NCBI GenBank assembly: GCA_965216205.1
Contig: OZ244139.1
Location: 5,890,001-5,954,000 of the forward strand
DNA length: 64,000 nt
Direction of reading: 5' to 3'
Source of the DNA: CADEDH01 sp965216205
GTDB taxonomy: Bacteria; Actinomycetota; Acidimicrobiia; Acidimicrobiales; SZUA-35
The notes below the pieces were generated by a model, which saw only the letters and a list, made by a program, of their open reading frames with translations, was not told the origin of the DNA and made no database searches. This document shows, piece by piece, positions 1 through 7,767 of this stretch. Made by a program: the position numbers and the translations under genes. How positions within the stretch are numbered: the first letter of the stretch is position 1; every line of letters starts with the position of its first letter.

Positions 1-751
1 GCACGTCGTTGAGGTCGAGCGAGGTCGGCAGGGTGCGAGCCAGCCCGGTGAGGAGCTCGAGCAGATGGTTGGTCTGGGCGAGCCGATCGCGCTGGTCGAC
101 CAGCGCCCGTCGTCGCATCTCGATGTCGGACAACCGGTCGAGCACGATGCCGGGCAGGATCGCGGCCGCCGCCAACGCCGTCACCGACAGCGGACCGGGA
201 AACGGGATCGCAGCACCGATGTGCACGACGGCGGAGACCGTGAGCGACAACGCGACCGCCGTCACGGCCGCGACGACCCCCATCGTGATGCCCCAGCCGA
301 ACCCCACGACGGCCACCATCACGAACAGCGGACCCACGAACGCGCCGTTGAGGCCGTCGCTCAGGCCGATCGCGGCCGCCATCGCCCCGACGTCGCCCAT
401 CGCCTTCGCCAGCGGCATGAACCCCGGCTCGCCGAACCGGATCGGGGTGATCGTCCGCCACGAGGTGATGAAGATCGCAACCGCGAGCGTCACCACGACG
501 CCGAAACCACCGTCGCCTCCGCCCACCCGAGCCGCCGCCCAGGCCAACCCGATCATCGCCGCGCCCCACCGCAACGCGGCCAGCACCGCAGTGACCGACG
601 AGGTCGCGCCCGAGCTGACGTAGGCCGCCCGCTCCACGTCGGGCAGGCTGAACCGCCAGGCCTGCTTGACCTTGGTGAGCGCGCCACCGATACCTTCGTC
701 GCCGGTGGCCGGCGGAGCAGTTGGTGCCGGTTGTTGACTGCTGCTCACCAT
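1..751 (-). CDS. Membrane sensor protein, probably a histidine kinase N-terminus (partial)
   Basis: The reading frame is open from an ATG at 751 to the window edge, so about 250 N-terminal residues are seen and the catalytic part is missing. A purine-rich GGAAAGGG lies just upstream of the ATG. About 35 polar residues are followed by hydrophobic segments from roughly residue 50 to 210 (rich in A, V, G, with a WRTITPIRFGEP turn), then a charged, coiled-coil-like stretch (RRRALVDQRDRLAQTN). Multi-spanning membrane region plus signalling helix is the usual layout of actinobacterial NarL-type sensor kinases, but no kinase motif falls inside the window, so the name is inference from architecture. 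The opposite-strand frames here look antisense. Confidence 0.6.
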   Translation of the reverse strand, partial: MVSSSQQPAPTAPPATGDEGIGGALTKVKQAWRFSLPDVERAAYVSSGATSSVTAVLAALRWGAAMIGLAWAAARVGGGDGGFGVVVTLAVAIFITSWRTITPIRFGEPGFMPLAKAMGDVGAMAAAIGLSDGLNGAFVGPLFVMVAVVGFGWGITMGVVAAVTAVALSLTVSAVVHIGAAIPFPGPLSVTALAAAAILPGIVLDRLSDIEMRRRALVDQRDRLAQTNHLLELLTGLARTLPTSLDLNDV

Positions 752-871
752 TGCCCTTTCCATCGGCAGGCCGGGGGTGAGGGTTCAGTTGGCCGCGGTC
801 CTCAGGGTGGTGCTCGGTCCGCCGCCGTCCGACCGGCGGCGGTGCATCTCGACGCAGCCCCCTCGCTGTTC

Positions 872-1954
872 CTAGCTGTTCCTAGCTGCAACGTAGCCGG
901 CAAGTGCGGCCAACGCCCCTCGCGACTCGTCGTCGAAGGGGAGATCGTCGACAACGGCGGTCGCCTCGGTGACGAGCTGCGACACCCGCTCGGTGATCCC
1001 GTCGACCGCACCGGTGGCCACGAGCACGGCGACGATCTCGGCCACGTCGTCACCGTCGAGATCGCGGCGACCGATCCTCGACAGCACCGCCCGCTGGCGC
1101 TCGTCGGCCCGCTCGGCGGCCAGCGCCGCCAACTCCGTGGGCTTTCCCTCGCGCAGGTCGTCGCCCACCGGCTTGCCGAGCGTGGCCTCGTCGCCGAGGA
1201 GGCCGAGCAGGTCGTCCTTGAGCTGGAACGCCCGACCCAGCGGACGCCCGTACCGCGCCAACTGCTCGAGGAGCTCGACCGGGGCCGGTCCGTCGATCGA
1301 CGCGCCGAGCTGGAGCGGCCGCACGATCGTGTAGAGCGCCGACTTGAAGGTGGAGACCCGCTCGGCGGTGCGCTGATCGAGCTCACCGGCCGCCGCCGAC
1401 CGGAGATCGAGGTACTGGCCGAGGTTGAGCTCGATGCGGAGCTCGTCCCAGATCCGGCGGGCGCTGGGACCAGCCTCGGCCATGAGCGCGTCGGCGTAGG
1501 CATGGCCCAGATCGCCGACGAGGATCGCCACCCCCTCCCCGAACCGTCGGGGCTCGCCGAGCCAGCCCTCACGCTCGAGCCGCTCGGCCTGGGCGGTGTG
1601 GACCGTCGGTCGGCCGCGACGGGTGGCCGAATCGTCCATCACGTCGTCGTGGACGAGGGCGAACGCCTGGAGCAGCTCGAACGCAGCCCCCACATCGATC
1701 ACGACCCGGTCGGCGTCGCCGCCGACCCCCGAGCCGCGGTCGCTGCCGCGTCGGCCGTGCCACGCCCAGTAGCAGAACGCCGCCCGGAGCCGCTTGCCGC
1801 CGCCGGCCGTGATGCCGGCGAGCTCGTCGACCGCTTCGGCCAGGCGGGGATCCACCGACCGCCAGTGGTCGCGCTGCTCACAGAACAGGCGGTCGAGGCG
1901 AGCCTCCACCTTGGCCCCGACGGAGCTGAGCTGCACGGGTGGTCGGCGCGACAC
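872..1954 (-). CDS. Polyprenyl (geranylgeranyl/farnesyl-type) diphosphate synthase
   Basis: This is an all-alpha trans-prenyltransferase that condenses isopentenyl diphosphate with allylic diphosphates; it is cytosolic and supplies isoprenoid precursors. The 360-residue length fits the IdsA/IspA family. The GGGKRLR substrate-binding motif is at about 51-57, the first Asp-rich motif DDVMD at 103-107 and the second, KDDLLGLLGD, at 246-254, the form usual in actinobacterial enzymes. The start is a GTG. It lies 17 bp downstream of xseB on the same strand, so it probably belongs to the xseA-xseB transcript. Product chain length cannot be read from sequence alone. Confidence 0.9.
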   Translation of the reverse strand: MSRRPPVQLSSVGAKVEARLDRLFCEQRDHWRSVDPRLAEAVDELAGITAGGGKRLRAAFCYWAWHGRRGSDRGSGVGGDADRVVIDVGAAFELLQAFALVHDDVMDDSATRRGRPTVHTAQAERLEREGWLGEPRRFGEGVAILVGDLGHAYADALMAEAGPSARRIWDELRIELNLGQYLDLRSAAAGELDQRTAERVSTFKSALYTIVRPLQLGASIDGPAPVELLEQLARYGRPLGRAFQLKDDLLGLLGDEATLGKPVGDDLREGKPTELAALAAERADERQRAVLSRIGRRDLDGDDVAEIVAVLVATGAVDGITERVSQLVTEATAVVDDLPFDDESRGALAALAGYVAARNS

Positions 1955-1971
1955 GGCGGCTCGGTCTCGTC

Positions 1972-2295
1972 TCAGCGGACCGACGGATCGTCGTCGCCGT
2001 CGGTGGCGACGACGTCGCTGTCGTCGGCGCCGCTATCGGTGTGCGTGCGGCCGTTCGGGGCCGGGTGTCCGTCGGCCGGTTCCATCAGCGTGTCGACGAC
2101 CGCCTCCACATCGGATCGCACCACCTGGAGCCGCTGCCGGCAGTAGCGGACGAGCACCGCCCCCCTGGCCACCCGATCGGCCAGCACGTCCACGTCGACC
2201 GACGTCGCTTCGAGCTCGCTCAGGATCTCGTCGAGCTCGTCGAGCGCTTCGGCGTAGGTGAGGTCGAGCTCGATCTCATCTCCCTGGGCGGTCAT
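1972..2295 (-). CDS. xseB: Exodeoxyribonuclease VII small subunit
   Basis: The core (TYAEALDELDEILSELEA) is the helical small-subunit fold that binds the C-terminal region of XseA; the complex degrades single-stranded DNA processively from both ends. I chose the ATG at 2295, which gives about 107 residues and starts ten codons inside a longer TTG-initiated frame at 2325; family members normally begin a few residues before this helix. The C-terminal 35 residues are Asp/Thr/Pro-rich and look disordered, making it longer than the typical 70-80 residues. It follows xseA with a short gap and is probably co-transcribed. Confidence 0.88.
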   Translation of the reverse strand: MTAQGDEIELDLTYAEALDELDEILSELEATSVDVDVLADRVARGAVLVRYCRQRLQVVRSDVEAVVDTLMEPADGHPAPNGRTHTDSGADDSDVVATDGDDDPSVR

Positions 2296-2325
2296 CGGAG
2301 CCAGTGTCGCCGAAACCGGCGGCAA

Positions 2326-3726
2326 TCACTCCCCATCATCCGGCGGCCGGGCCTCGGCCCCGGAGCCGGGTGCGTCGGGCGCATCGACACCGTCCGGTGG
2401 GTCGGGCGCATCGACACCGTCCGGTTCGCCGGGCGGGTCGACGGTGCTCGCGATCGGGCCGGCCACGGTCGTGGTCACGATCGTCGAACCGGGCGGGGCA
2501 TCGGCCGGGCCCCGCACCAGGTCGCCGGCCGCGGTGTGGGTGATCGACCAGCCCCGGGCCAGGGCCCGGGCGGGGTCGAGGGCCCGGAGGGTGACCTCGG
2601 CCCGATCGAGCACCGCGGCGGCCCGGTCGACGGCGCGCTCGGTGCGGTGGCGCATCAGCTCCTCCGCCCGATCGATCCGCACCGCCGATCGGTCCAGTGC
2701 CTCCCCCGCCGCCCGATGGGTCCGACGAGCGACCACGTTCAGCGCCGCCGCGTGCCGATCGGTGGCGGCGGTGGCCGCCAATTCCAACCGTCCCCCGGCG
2801 GAGGCGAGCCTGGCCCCAGCCCGATCGAGGCGGTCGCGGGTCAACGTGACCAGCCGTACCGCGGCCCGTTCCACGTCGCCCTCGAACCGGGCGACCGCAT
2901 CGGCGAGCAGCGCAGCAGCCGCGGTCGGTGTCTTCGTCGAGGTGTGGGCGACGTCGTCGGCCACCGACCGGTCCACCTCGTGACCGACGCCGACGATCAC
3001 CGCACGCCTGCAACCGGCGATCGCCCTCGCCACCCGCTCGCTGTCGAACGCTGCGAGGTCGGTACGGGCACCGCCACCGCGGACCACGACGACCACGTCG
3101 AGGTCGGTCCGGTCGGCCCGCTCGATCGCGTCGACGAGGCTCGGGACGGCGTCGATCCCCTGCACCCGGGCGTCGAACAACCGCACCTCGAAGCGGTAGC
3201 GGCTGGCCTCGAGCTCGTGGACGAAGTCGGCATGGGCGGCGCTGCCGTCGCTGGTCACGAGCCCCACCCGCAGCGGGGCCGCCGGCATCACCCGTCGCCC
3301 GTTCGCCCCGAGCAACTCCTCCGCCGCCAGCTTCTCGAGCAGCGCCTGGCGCGCCATCGCCATCTGCCCCACGGTGAAGGACGGGTCGATCAAGCTCATC
3401 ACGAGCTGCACCCGGCCCTGGGGCGGGTAGTACGCGACCTGTCCCCGGATCCGGATCTCCACGCCGTCGTGCATGCGGATGTTGCCAGACCGTCGCAGGA
3501 TCGCGTTCACCCGCTGCCGGCTCGACGCGAACAGCACCACCGGGATCAGGTGCTCGGTCGACGAGCCGACCTCGGCCGAGTCGATCAGGTCGAAGTAGAC
3601 GTGACCGTTCTGCGAACGGCTGAGGCTCGAGATGGCCCCCCGCACCCAGACCTCGCCGTCGAACGCGCCATCGATGGCGGCGCTGACGACCTCGCACAGC
3701 TCACCGACCGTCAGCGTCTCCGACAC
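2326..3726 (-). CDS. xseA: Exodeoxyribonuclease VII large subunit
   Basis: This is the catalytic subunit of exonuclease VII. It shows an N-terminal OB-fold (LTVGELCEVV, VWVRGAIS, GHVYFDLID), the central catalytic block with VRGGGARTDLAAFDSERVARAI and GVGHEVDRSVADDVAHTSTKTPTAAA, and a long C-terminal Arg/Ala/Glu-rich helical region. I start at the GTG at 3726 rather than 3816: the conserved fold begins there, and the hexamer TAGCGT (3734-3739) ends 7 nt upstream, which fits leaderless transcription. From this start it is 466 residues, close to the family norm. It heads the xseA-xseB-prenyl synthase run. Confidence 0.93.
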   Translation of the reverse strand: MSETLTVGELCEVVSAAIDGAFDGEVWVRGAISSLSRSQNGHVYFDLIDSAEVGSSTEHLIPVVLFASSRQRVNAILRRSGNIRMHDGVEIRIRGQVAYYPPQGRVQLVMSLIDPSFTVGQMAMARQALLEKLAAEELLGANGRRVMPAAPLRVGLVTSDGSAAHADFVHELEASRYRFEVRLFDARVQGIDAVPSLVDAIERADRTDLDVVVVVRGGGARTDLAAFDSERVARAIAGCRRAVIVGVGHEVDRSVADDVAHTSTKTPTAAAALLADAVARFEGDVERAAVRLVTLTRDRLDRAGARLASAGGRLELAATAATDRHAAALNVVARRTHRAAGEALDRSAVRIDRAEELMRHRTERAVDRAAAVLDRAEVTLRALDPARALARGWSITHTAAGDLVRGPADAPPGSTIVTTTVAGPIASTVDPPGEPDGVDAPDPPDGVDAPDAPGSGAEARPPDDGE

Positions 3727-3878
3727 CCGGCGAACGCTACCGCGGCACCGGGCGGAGTCGGACTCGCCGGCCGTCTGCCGAAACCCGAGCCAGATCGACC
3801 CGATCCCCGGGTTCAACCAGTAGTGTGTCCCCGGGTTCCTCGGATGAGGCCGGCGGGCTGACCAGGGAAGCGACCAGG

Positions 3879-6146
3879 GTGACAGACCGCAGCATGGCGC
3901 CGGTAGGTGAGGCGCTTCTCGACGCGTTCGGACTGACGCCCACCCACGACGATCGGTCGATCGATTTCGTGGTGAGTCAGCACAGCGCGATCGACGGCGT
4001 CGCCCTCGTGGAGCTCGATCATCGGCGCGGCCAGTCCCGCCTCGTCTTCGTCAGCCCCGGACTGGCCGATCTCGCCGGCCGGCGGCTCGAGGCGCTCACC
4101 GGGCGGTCGTTGTCGGCCCTCGTCGACGAGGCCACCGTCGACCTCGGCCGCTACGAGGGTGGTGACCGACCGGCCCAGGGCGAATCGTCGGTGCTGCTCC
4201 GCCGATCCGACGGGCGGCTCATCGCCGTCCACCTCACGATCATCGCCGTCCCCGACCCCACCCGGCTCCACCCCTACGGCCCCGCAGGGCTCGACCTCCG
4301 GCTGCTCCTCGCCCGCGACCTCTCCCGCACCTCCGTCGAGCGGCTCGTCGCCGACCAGGCCCCCGTCATCGACTCGCTCGTCCGGGGCCAGGATCTCGGC
4401 TCGCTGTGCCACCAGGTCGCCTCGACGGTGGAGTCCGAGCTCCCCGGCACCGACCGCTGCTGGATCGGGGTGAACAACCTGCACGACCAGCTCGAAGCGG
4501 TGGTGACCGCCGGCTACGACCTGGACCTCGTCGGCCGGATCCTCCGCCTCACGATGGACATCGGCGACCCGTCGACCCCCCGCCGGGTGGCGGTGAGCGA
4601 CCTGCCCGCCGACCTCGGCGCCCCCCTGGCCGCCGCCGGATCCGCGGCGCTGTGGGCGTTCCCCACGATCGACCCGGGCGGCGAGCACCGAGGTGCGCTG
4701 GTGGTGGTGACCAGCGAGGACGGCATGCCGACCGACGACCAGGTCCGGCTGCTCGACGGCCTCGCCCGGATGGTGGCGATCGGGATCGAGCGGGCCTCGC
4801 TCGAGGCGACGATGGCCCATCGGGCCCTCCACGACACGCTCACCGGCCTCCCCAACCGGGCGCTCATCGTCGATCGGCTCGAGCAGGCGGTCAGCCGCCT
4901 CGAGCGGGAACCGGCCTCGTTGTCGGTGCTGCTCGTCGACATCGACCGGTTCAAGGCGCTGAACGACACCTGGGGACCCGACATCGGCGACCGCGTGCTC
5001 ATCGAGGTCGCCGGCCGCCTCCTCGCCGCGCTCCGGCTCGGTGACACGGTCGGGCGGATCTCCAGCGATCAGTTCCTCCTGATCTGCCCCGGCAGCGTCC
5101 ACTTCGACCCGTCGGTGGTGGCCCGCAGGGTGATCGACGCCATCGACGATCCGATCCGGCTCCCGTCGGGCCACGAGGTCCACATCACCGCGTCGGTCGG
5201 GGTGGTCGCGGTGAGCGACGCCAATCGCACCGCCACCGCCATCATCGGCAACGCCGAATCGGCGGTGGCCAAGGCGGTCGAGGGGGGCCGGGCCCGCTAC
5301 GTGCTCTTCGACGACGAGCTGCAGCGGGCCGCCGTCGCCCGTCACGACACCGAACAGGCGCTCCACGCCGCGCTGTGCGGCGCCGCCAGCGAGGCCGGCG
5401 AGCTCGTGCTCCACTACCAGCCGGTGTGCTCGGTCCGGAACGGGCGGATGGTCGGGGCCGAGGCGCTGGTGCGGTGGCAACGACCCGGCCACGGTCTGCT
5501 CGGCCCCGGTGAGTTCATCGATGTCGCCGAGGACACGGGCCTCATCGTGCCGCTCGGGGCCTGGGTGATCGAGGAGGTCGCCCGCAACCTCGTGAAGTGG
5601 CCGAAGGCGAAGTCGGGCCTGTGGCCGGTGGTCACGGTCAACCTGTCGGCCCGGCAACTGGCCGACGGGTCGCTCGTCCCGATGGTGGACGAGACGCTCC
5701 GGGCCTATGGTCTCGCCCCGGCGCGGATGGGGTTCGAGGTGACCGAGTCGATGGAGGTCGACGACGTCGAGTCGGCGACCGCCACCCTCAACGCCCTCGC
5801 CGCGATGGGCTGCCGGATCGCCATCGACGACTTCGGCATCGGCTACGCCACGCTCGACTACCTCCGCCGGTTCTCGATGGCCGACGTGTTGAAGGTCGAC
5901 CGGTCGTTCGTGGCCGGACTCGGCCGCTCACGGGAGGACACCGCGATCGTCAAGGCGTCGTTGGCGCTGGCGACGGCGCTCGACATGCAGGTGGTGGCCG
6001 AGGGTGTCGAGGACCCTGCCCAGCTCGCCGAGTTGGCCGAGCTCGGCTGCGACTACGCCCAGGGCTACGCCCTCAGCCCCCCGGTTCCCATCGCCGACGT
6101 GCTCGACCTCTGGGACACCGGGGTGCTGCTCGGGGACCGGCGATAG
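3879..6146 (+). CDS. PAS-GAF-GGDEF(degenerate)-EAL cyclic-di-GMP signalling protein
   Basis: The order is: a PAS-like domain (about residues 25-130), a GAF-like domain (about 165-315), GGDEF (about 320-480) and EAL (about 500-750); no membrane segment is seen. In the GGDEF domain the metal Asp region (LLVDIDRFKALND) is kept, but the signature reads SSDQF, so cyclase activity is doubtful. The EAL domain keeps EALVRW, the DDFGIGYATL loop, KVDRSF and AEGVED, so c-di-GMP phosphodiesterase activity is likely. Starts at GTG 3825, GTG 3879 and ATG 3894 are possible; a TAGTGT at 3821-3826 would place transcription start near 3834, which favours a start at or after 3879. It is divergent from xseA. Confidence 0.88.
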   Translation: MTDRSMAPVGEALLDAFGLTPTHDDRSIDFVVSQHSAIDGVALVELDHRRGQSRLVFVSPGLADLAGRRLEALTGRSLSALVDEATVDLGRYEGGDRPAQGESSVLLRRSDGRLIAVHLTIIAVPDPTRLHPYGPAGLDLRLLLARDLSRTSVERLVADQAPVIDSLVRGQDLGSLCHQVASTVESELPGTDRCWIGVNNLHDQLEAVVTAGYDLDLVGRILRLTMDIGDPSTPRRVAVSDLPADLGAPLAAAGSAALWAFPTIDPGGEHRGALVVVTSEDGMPTDDQVRLLDGLARMVAIGIERASLEATMAHRALHDTLTGLPNRALIVDRLEQAVSRLEREPASLSVLLVDIDRFKALNDTWGPDIGDRVLIEVAGRLLAALRLGDTVGRISSDQFLLICPGSVHFDPSVVARRVIDAIDDPIRLPSGHEVHITASVGVVAVSDANRTATAIIGNAESAVAKAVEGGRARYVLFDDELQRAAVARHDTEQALHAALCGAASEAGELVLHYQPVCSVRNGRMVGAEALVRWQRPGHGLLGPGEFIDVAEDTGLIVPLGAWVIEEVARNLVKWPKAKSGLWPVVTVNLSARQLADGSLVPMVDETLRAYGLAPARMGFEVTESMEVDDVESATATLNALAAMGCRIAIDDFGIGYATLDYLRRFSMADVLKVDRSFVAGLGRSREDTAIVKASLALATALDMQVVAEGVEDPAQLAELAELGCDYAQGYALSPPVPIADVLDLWDTGVLLGDRR

Positions 6147-6160
6147 CGCCGAAACCGGCG
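6147..6160. terminator. Short hairpin between convergent genes
   Basis: A perfect 5-bp stem CGCCG/CGGCG with an AAAC loop lies in the 15-bp gap between the EAL protein and ccr, which converge. There is no T-tract. The same 16-mer (CGCCGAAACCGGCGGC) also occurs at 2308-2323. Confidence 0.35.
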
Positions 6161-6161
6161 G

Positions 6162-7517
6162 CTAGTCCGACGCCAGCGATGCGGCGTGGCGTTCGAACAT
6201 CGTGATCTTGTCGACGCCGATCCGCTCCCGCTTCTCCTGGTCGGTTATGCCGAGCCCGTCCGCCGGTGACAGGCAGCGAACCCCCAGCTTCCCCTCGTGG
6301 AGGTTGTGGTGGACCTGGAGGGTGGCGGTTCCGACGTCGTCGAGGGGGTAGGTCATCGACAGCGTCGGCTGAATGGCCCCCCGGTCGATCAGCCGGTTCA
6401 TCTGCCATGCCTCCGAGTAGTTGGCGAAGTGGCTGGACACGATCTGCTTGAGCTTCATCCACAGATGCCGGTTGTCGTATTCGATCATGTAGCCCGACGT
6501 GGCAGCGCACGTGACGATGATCCCGCCACGCTTGGCGGCGAACACCGACGCGCCCATCGTCTGGCGACCCGGGTGCTCGAACACGATGTCGGGGTCCTCC
6601 CCGACGAGATCTCGGATCCGCTTCCCGAACCGGCGCCACTCCGACTCGTCCTGGGTGACATCATCGGACCAGAAGCGGTAGTTCTCGGCCCGCCGGTCGA
6701 TCACGGCTTCGCACCCCATCTCCTTCAGGAGCTGCGCCTTCTCGGGCGACGACACCACGCCCACCGGGATCCCGCCGCCGTTCACCACGAGCTGGGTGGC
6801 GTAGCCGCCGAGCCCGCCGGTGGCCCCCCAGATCAGCACGATCTCGCCCTGGCGCATGGTGGCCGCATTGTTGCTCACCAGCATCCGGAAGCTGGTGGAG
6901 GCGCAGAGCGCGTTGACCGCGGCCTCCTCCCAGGTCAGGTGGGTCGGTTTCGGCATGAGCTGGTTGGCCTTCACCACGGTCAGATCGGCGAGGCCGCCGA
7001 AGTTCGTCTCGAAGCCCCAGATCCGCTGGTTGGCGGCCTTCATCGAGTCGTTGTGGGCCGAGTGGTCCTGGCTGTCCACGTAGTTGCAGTGGATCGTCAC
7101 CCGGTCGCCGACCTTCCAGTTCCGCACCGCCGAACCGACCTTCACCACCACCCCCGACCCATCCGATCCGACGACGTGGTAGTCGAGGTTGTGCCGGTCG
7201 CCCCAGTAGCTCTCCCGGCCGAGCCGCTCGAGGAACCCGAACGTGGGCAGGGGCTCGAAGATCGAGGTCCAGACGGTGTTGAAGTTGATCGAGCTGGCCA
7301 TGACGGCCACATAGGCCTCGTCGGGCGCCAGCTCCGGGGTGGGCACATCGCCGATCTGGATCGACGTTCGGGGGTCCTTGTCCGCCGATTCGACACCCTC
7401 GAACATGCCGACGTCGGCTCGCCGGACATAGGCCGCCCGGTACGACTCGGGAATCGGGATCGCGGCCAGTTCCTCACTGGAAGCGTCGGCCACGATCGCA
7501 TCGAGAAATTCCTGCAT
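6162..7517 (-). CDS. ccrA: Crotonyl-CoA carboxylase/reductase
   Basis: This medium-chain dehydrogenase/reductase catalyses NADPH-dependent reductive carboxylation of crotonyl-CoA to ethylmalonyl-CoA, the key step of the ethylmalonyl-CoA pathway, and can also supply ethylmalonyl-CoA extender units. It is 451 residues, the usual length. Visible marks are SSINFNTVW, the WGFETNFGG loop carrying the Phe-Glu pair of the CO2 pocket, the nucleotide-binding IWGATGGLGG, and FEHPGRQT with the conserved His. Plain enoyl reductases lack the carboxylase insertions. It is convergent with the EAL gene and divergent from the DivIVA-like gene. No other pathway gene is adjacent. A TACCTT 8 nt upstream of the ATG might be its -10 box. 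Confidence 0.95.
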   Translation of the reverse strand: MQEFLDAIVADASSEELAAIPIPESYRAAYVRRADVGMFEGVESADKDPRTSIQIGDVPTPELAPDEAYVAVMASSINFNTVWTSIFEPLPTFGFLERLGRESYWGDRHNLDYHVVGSDGSGVVVKVGSAVRNWKVGDRVTIHCNYVDSQDHSAHNDSMKAANQRIWGFETNFGGLADLTVVKANQLMPKPTHLTWEEAAVNALCASTSFRMLVSNNAATMRQGEIVLIWGATGGLGGYATQLVVNGGGIPVGVVSSPEKAQLLKEMGCEAVIDRRAENYRFWSDDVTQDESEWRRFGKRIRDLVGEDPDIVFEHPGRQTMGASVFAAKRGGIIVTCAATSGYMIEYDNRHLWMKLKQIVSSHFANYSEAWQMNRLIDRGAIQPTLSMTYPLDDVGTATLQVHHNLHEGKLGVRCLSPADGLGITDQEKRERIGVDKITMFERHAASLASD

Positions 7518-7630
7518 GGGCGTCGAAGGTACCAGGCGCGCTGTGGGCCATTCGAAGCAGATCCTCTCAGCCGACCGGGTTGAGGTTCCCTAGGATTCGA
7601 CGTTGGCCAACCGCTAGTCTGAACCCCGAA

Positions 7631-7653
7631 CCACTTCCCGACAAAGGAAGTGG
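7631..7653 (+). other. Leader hairpin upstream of the DivIVA-like gene
   Basis: CCACTTCC and GGAAGTGG form a perfect 8-bp stem with a 7-nt CGACAAA loop. It lies in the 250-bp gap between ccr and the DivIVA-like gene, which also holds the 12-bp palindrome ACCCAGCTGGGT about 25 nt further on. A structured 5' leader is possible; I could not match it to a known riboswitch. Confidence 0.4.
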
Positions 7654-7767
7654 GCGGGCATCGCGAGGCGACGTGACCCAGCTGGGTGTTACCGAGCGGG
7701 GCTCTGCCGCCGCATCGTGCACAAGAGGGTTCTCGGCCGCTCGTGCGGTCAACAGCTAGGAGTTCCA

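Noticed and set aside
65..2146. 693-residue plus-strand frame at the left edge
   Set aside because: It is antisense to the sensor and prenyl synthase genes and has a His/Arg-rich shadow composition without any domain.
7618..7767. Known riboswitch class in the DivIVA-like leader
   Set aside because: Hairpins are present, but I could not match cobalamin, c-di-AMP, c-di-GMP, glycine or SAM consensus elements.
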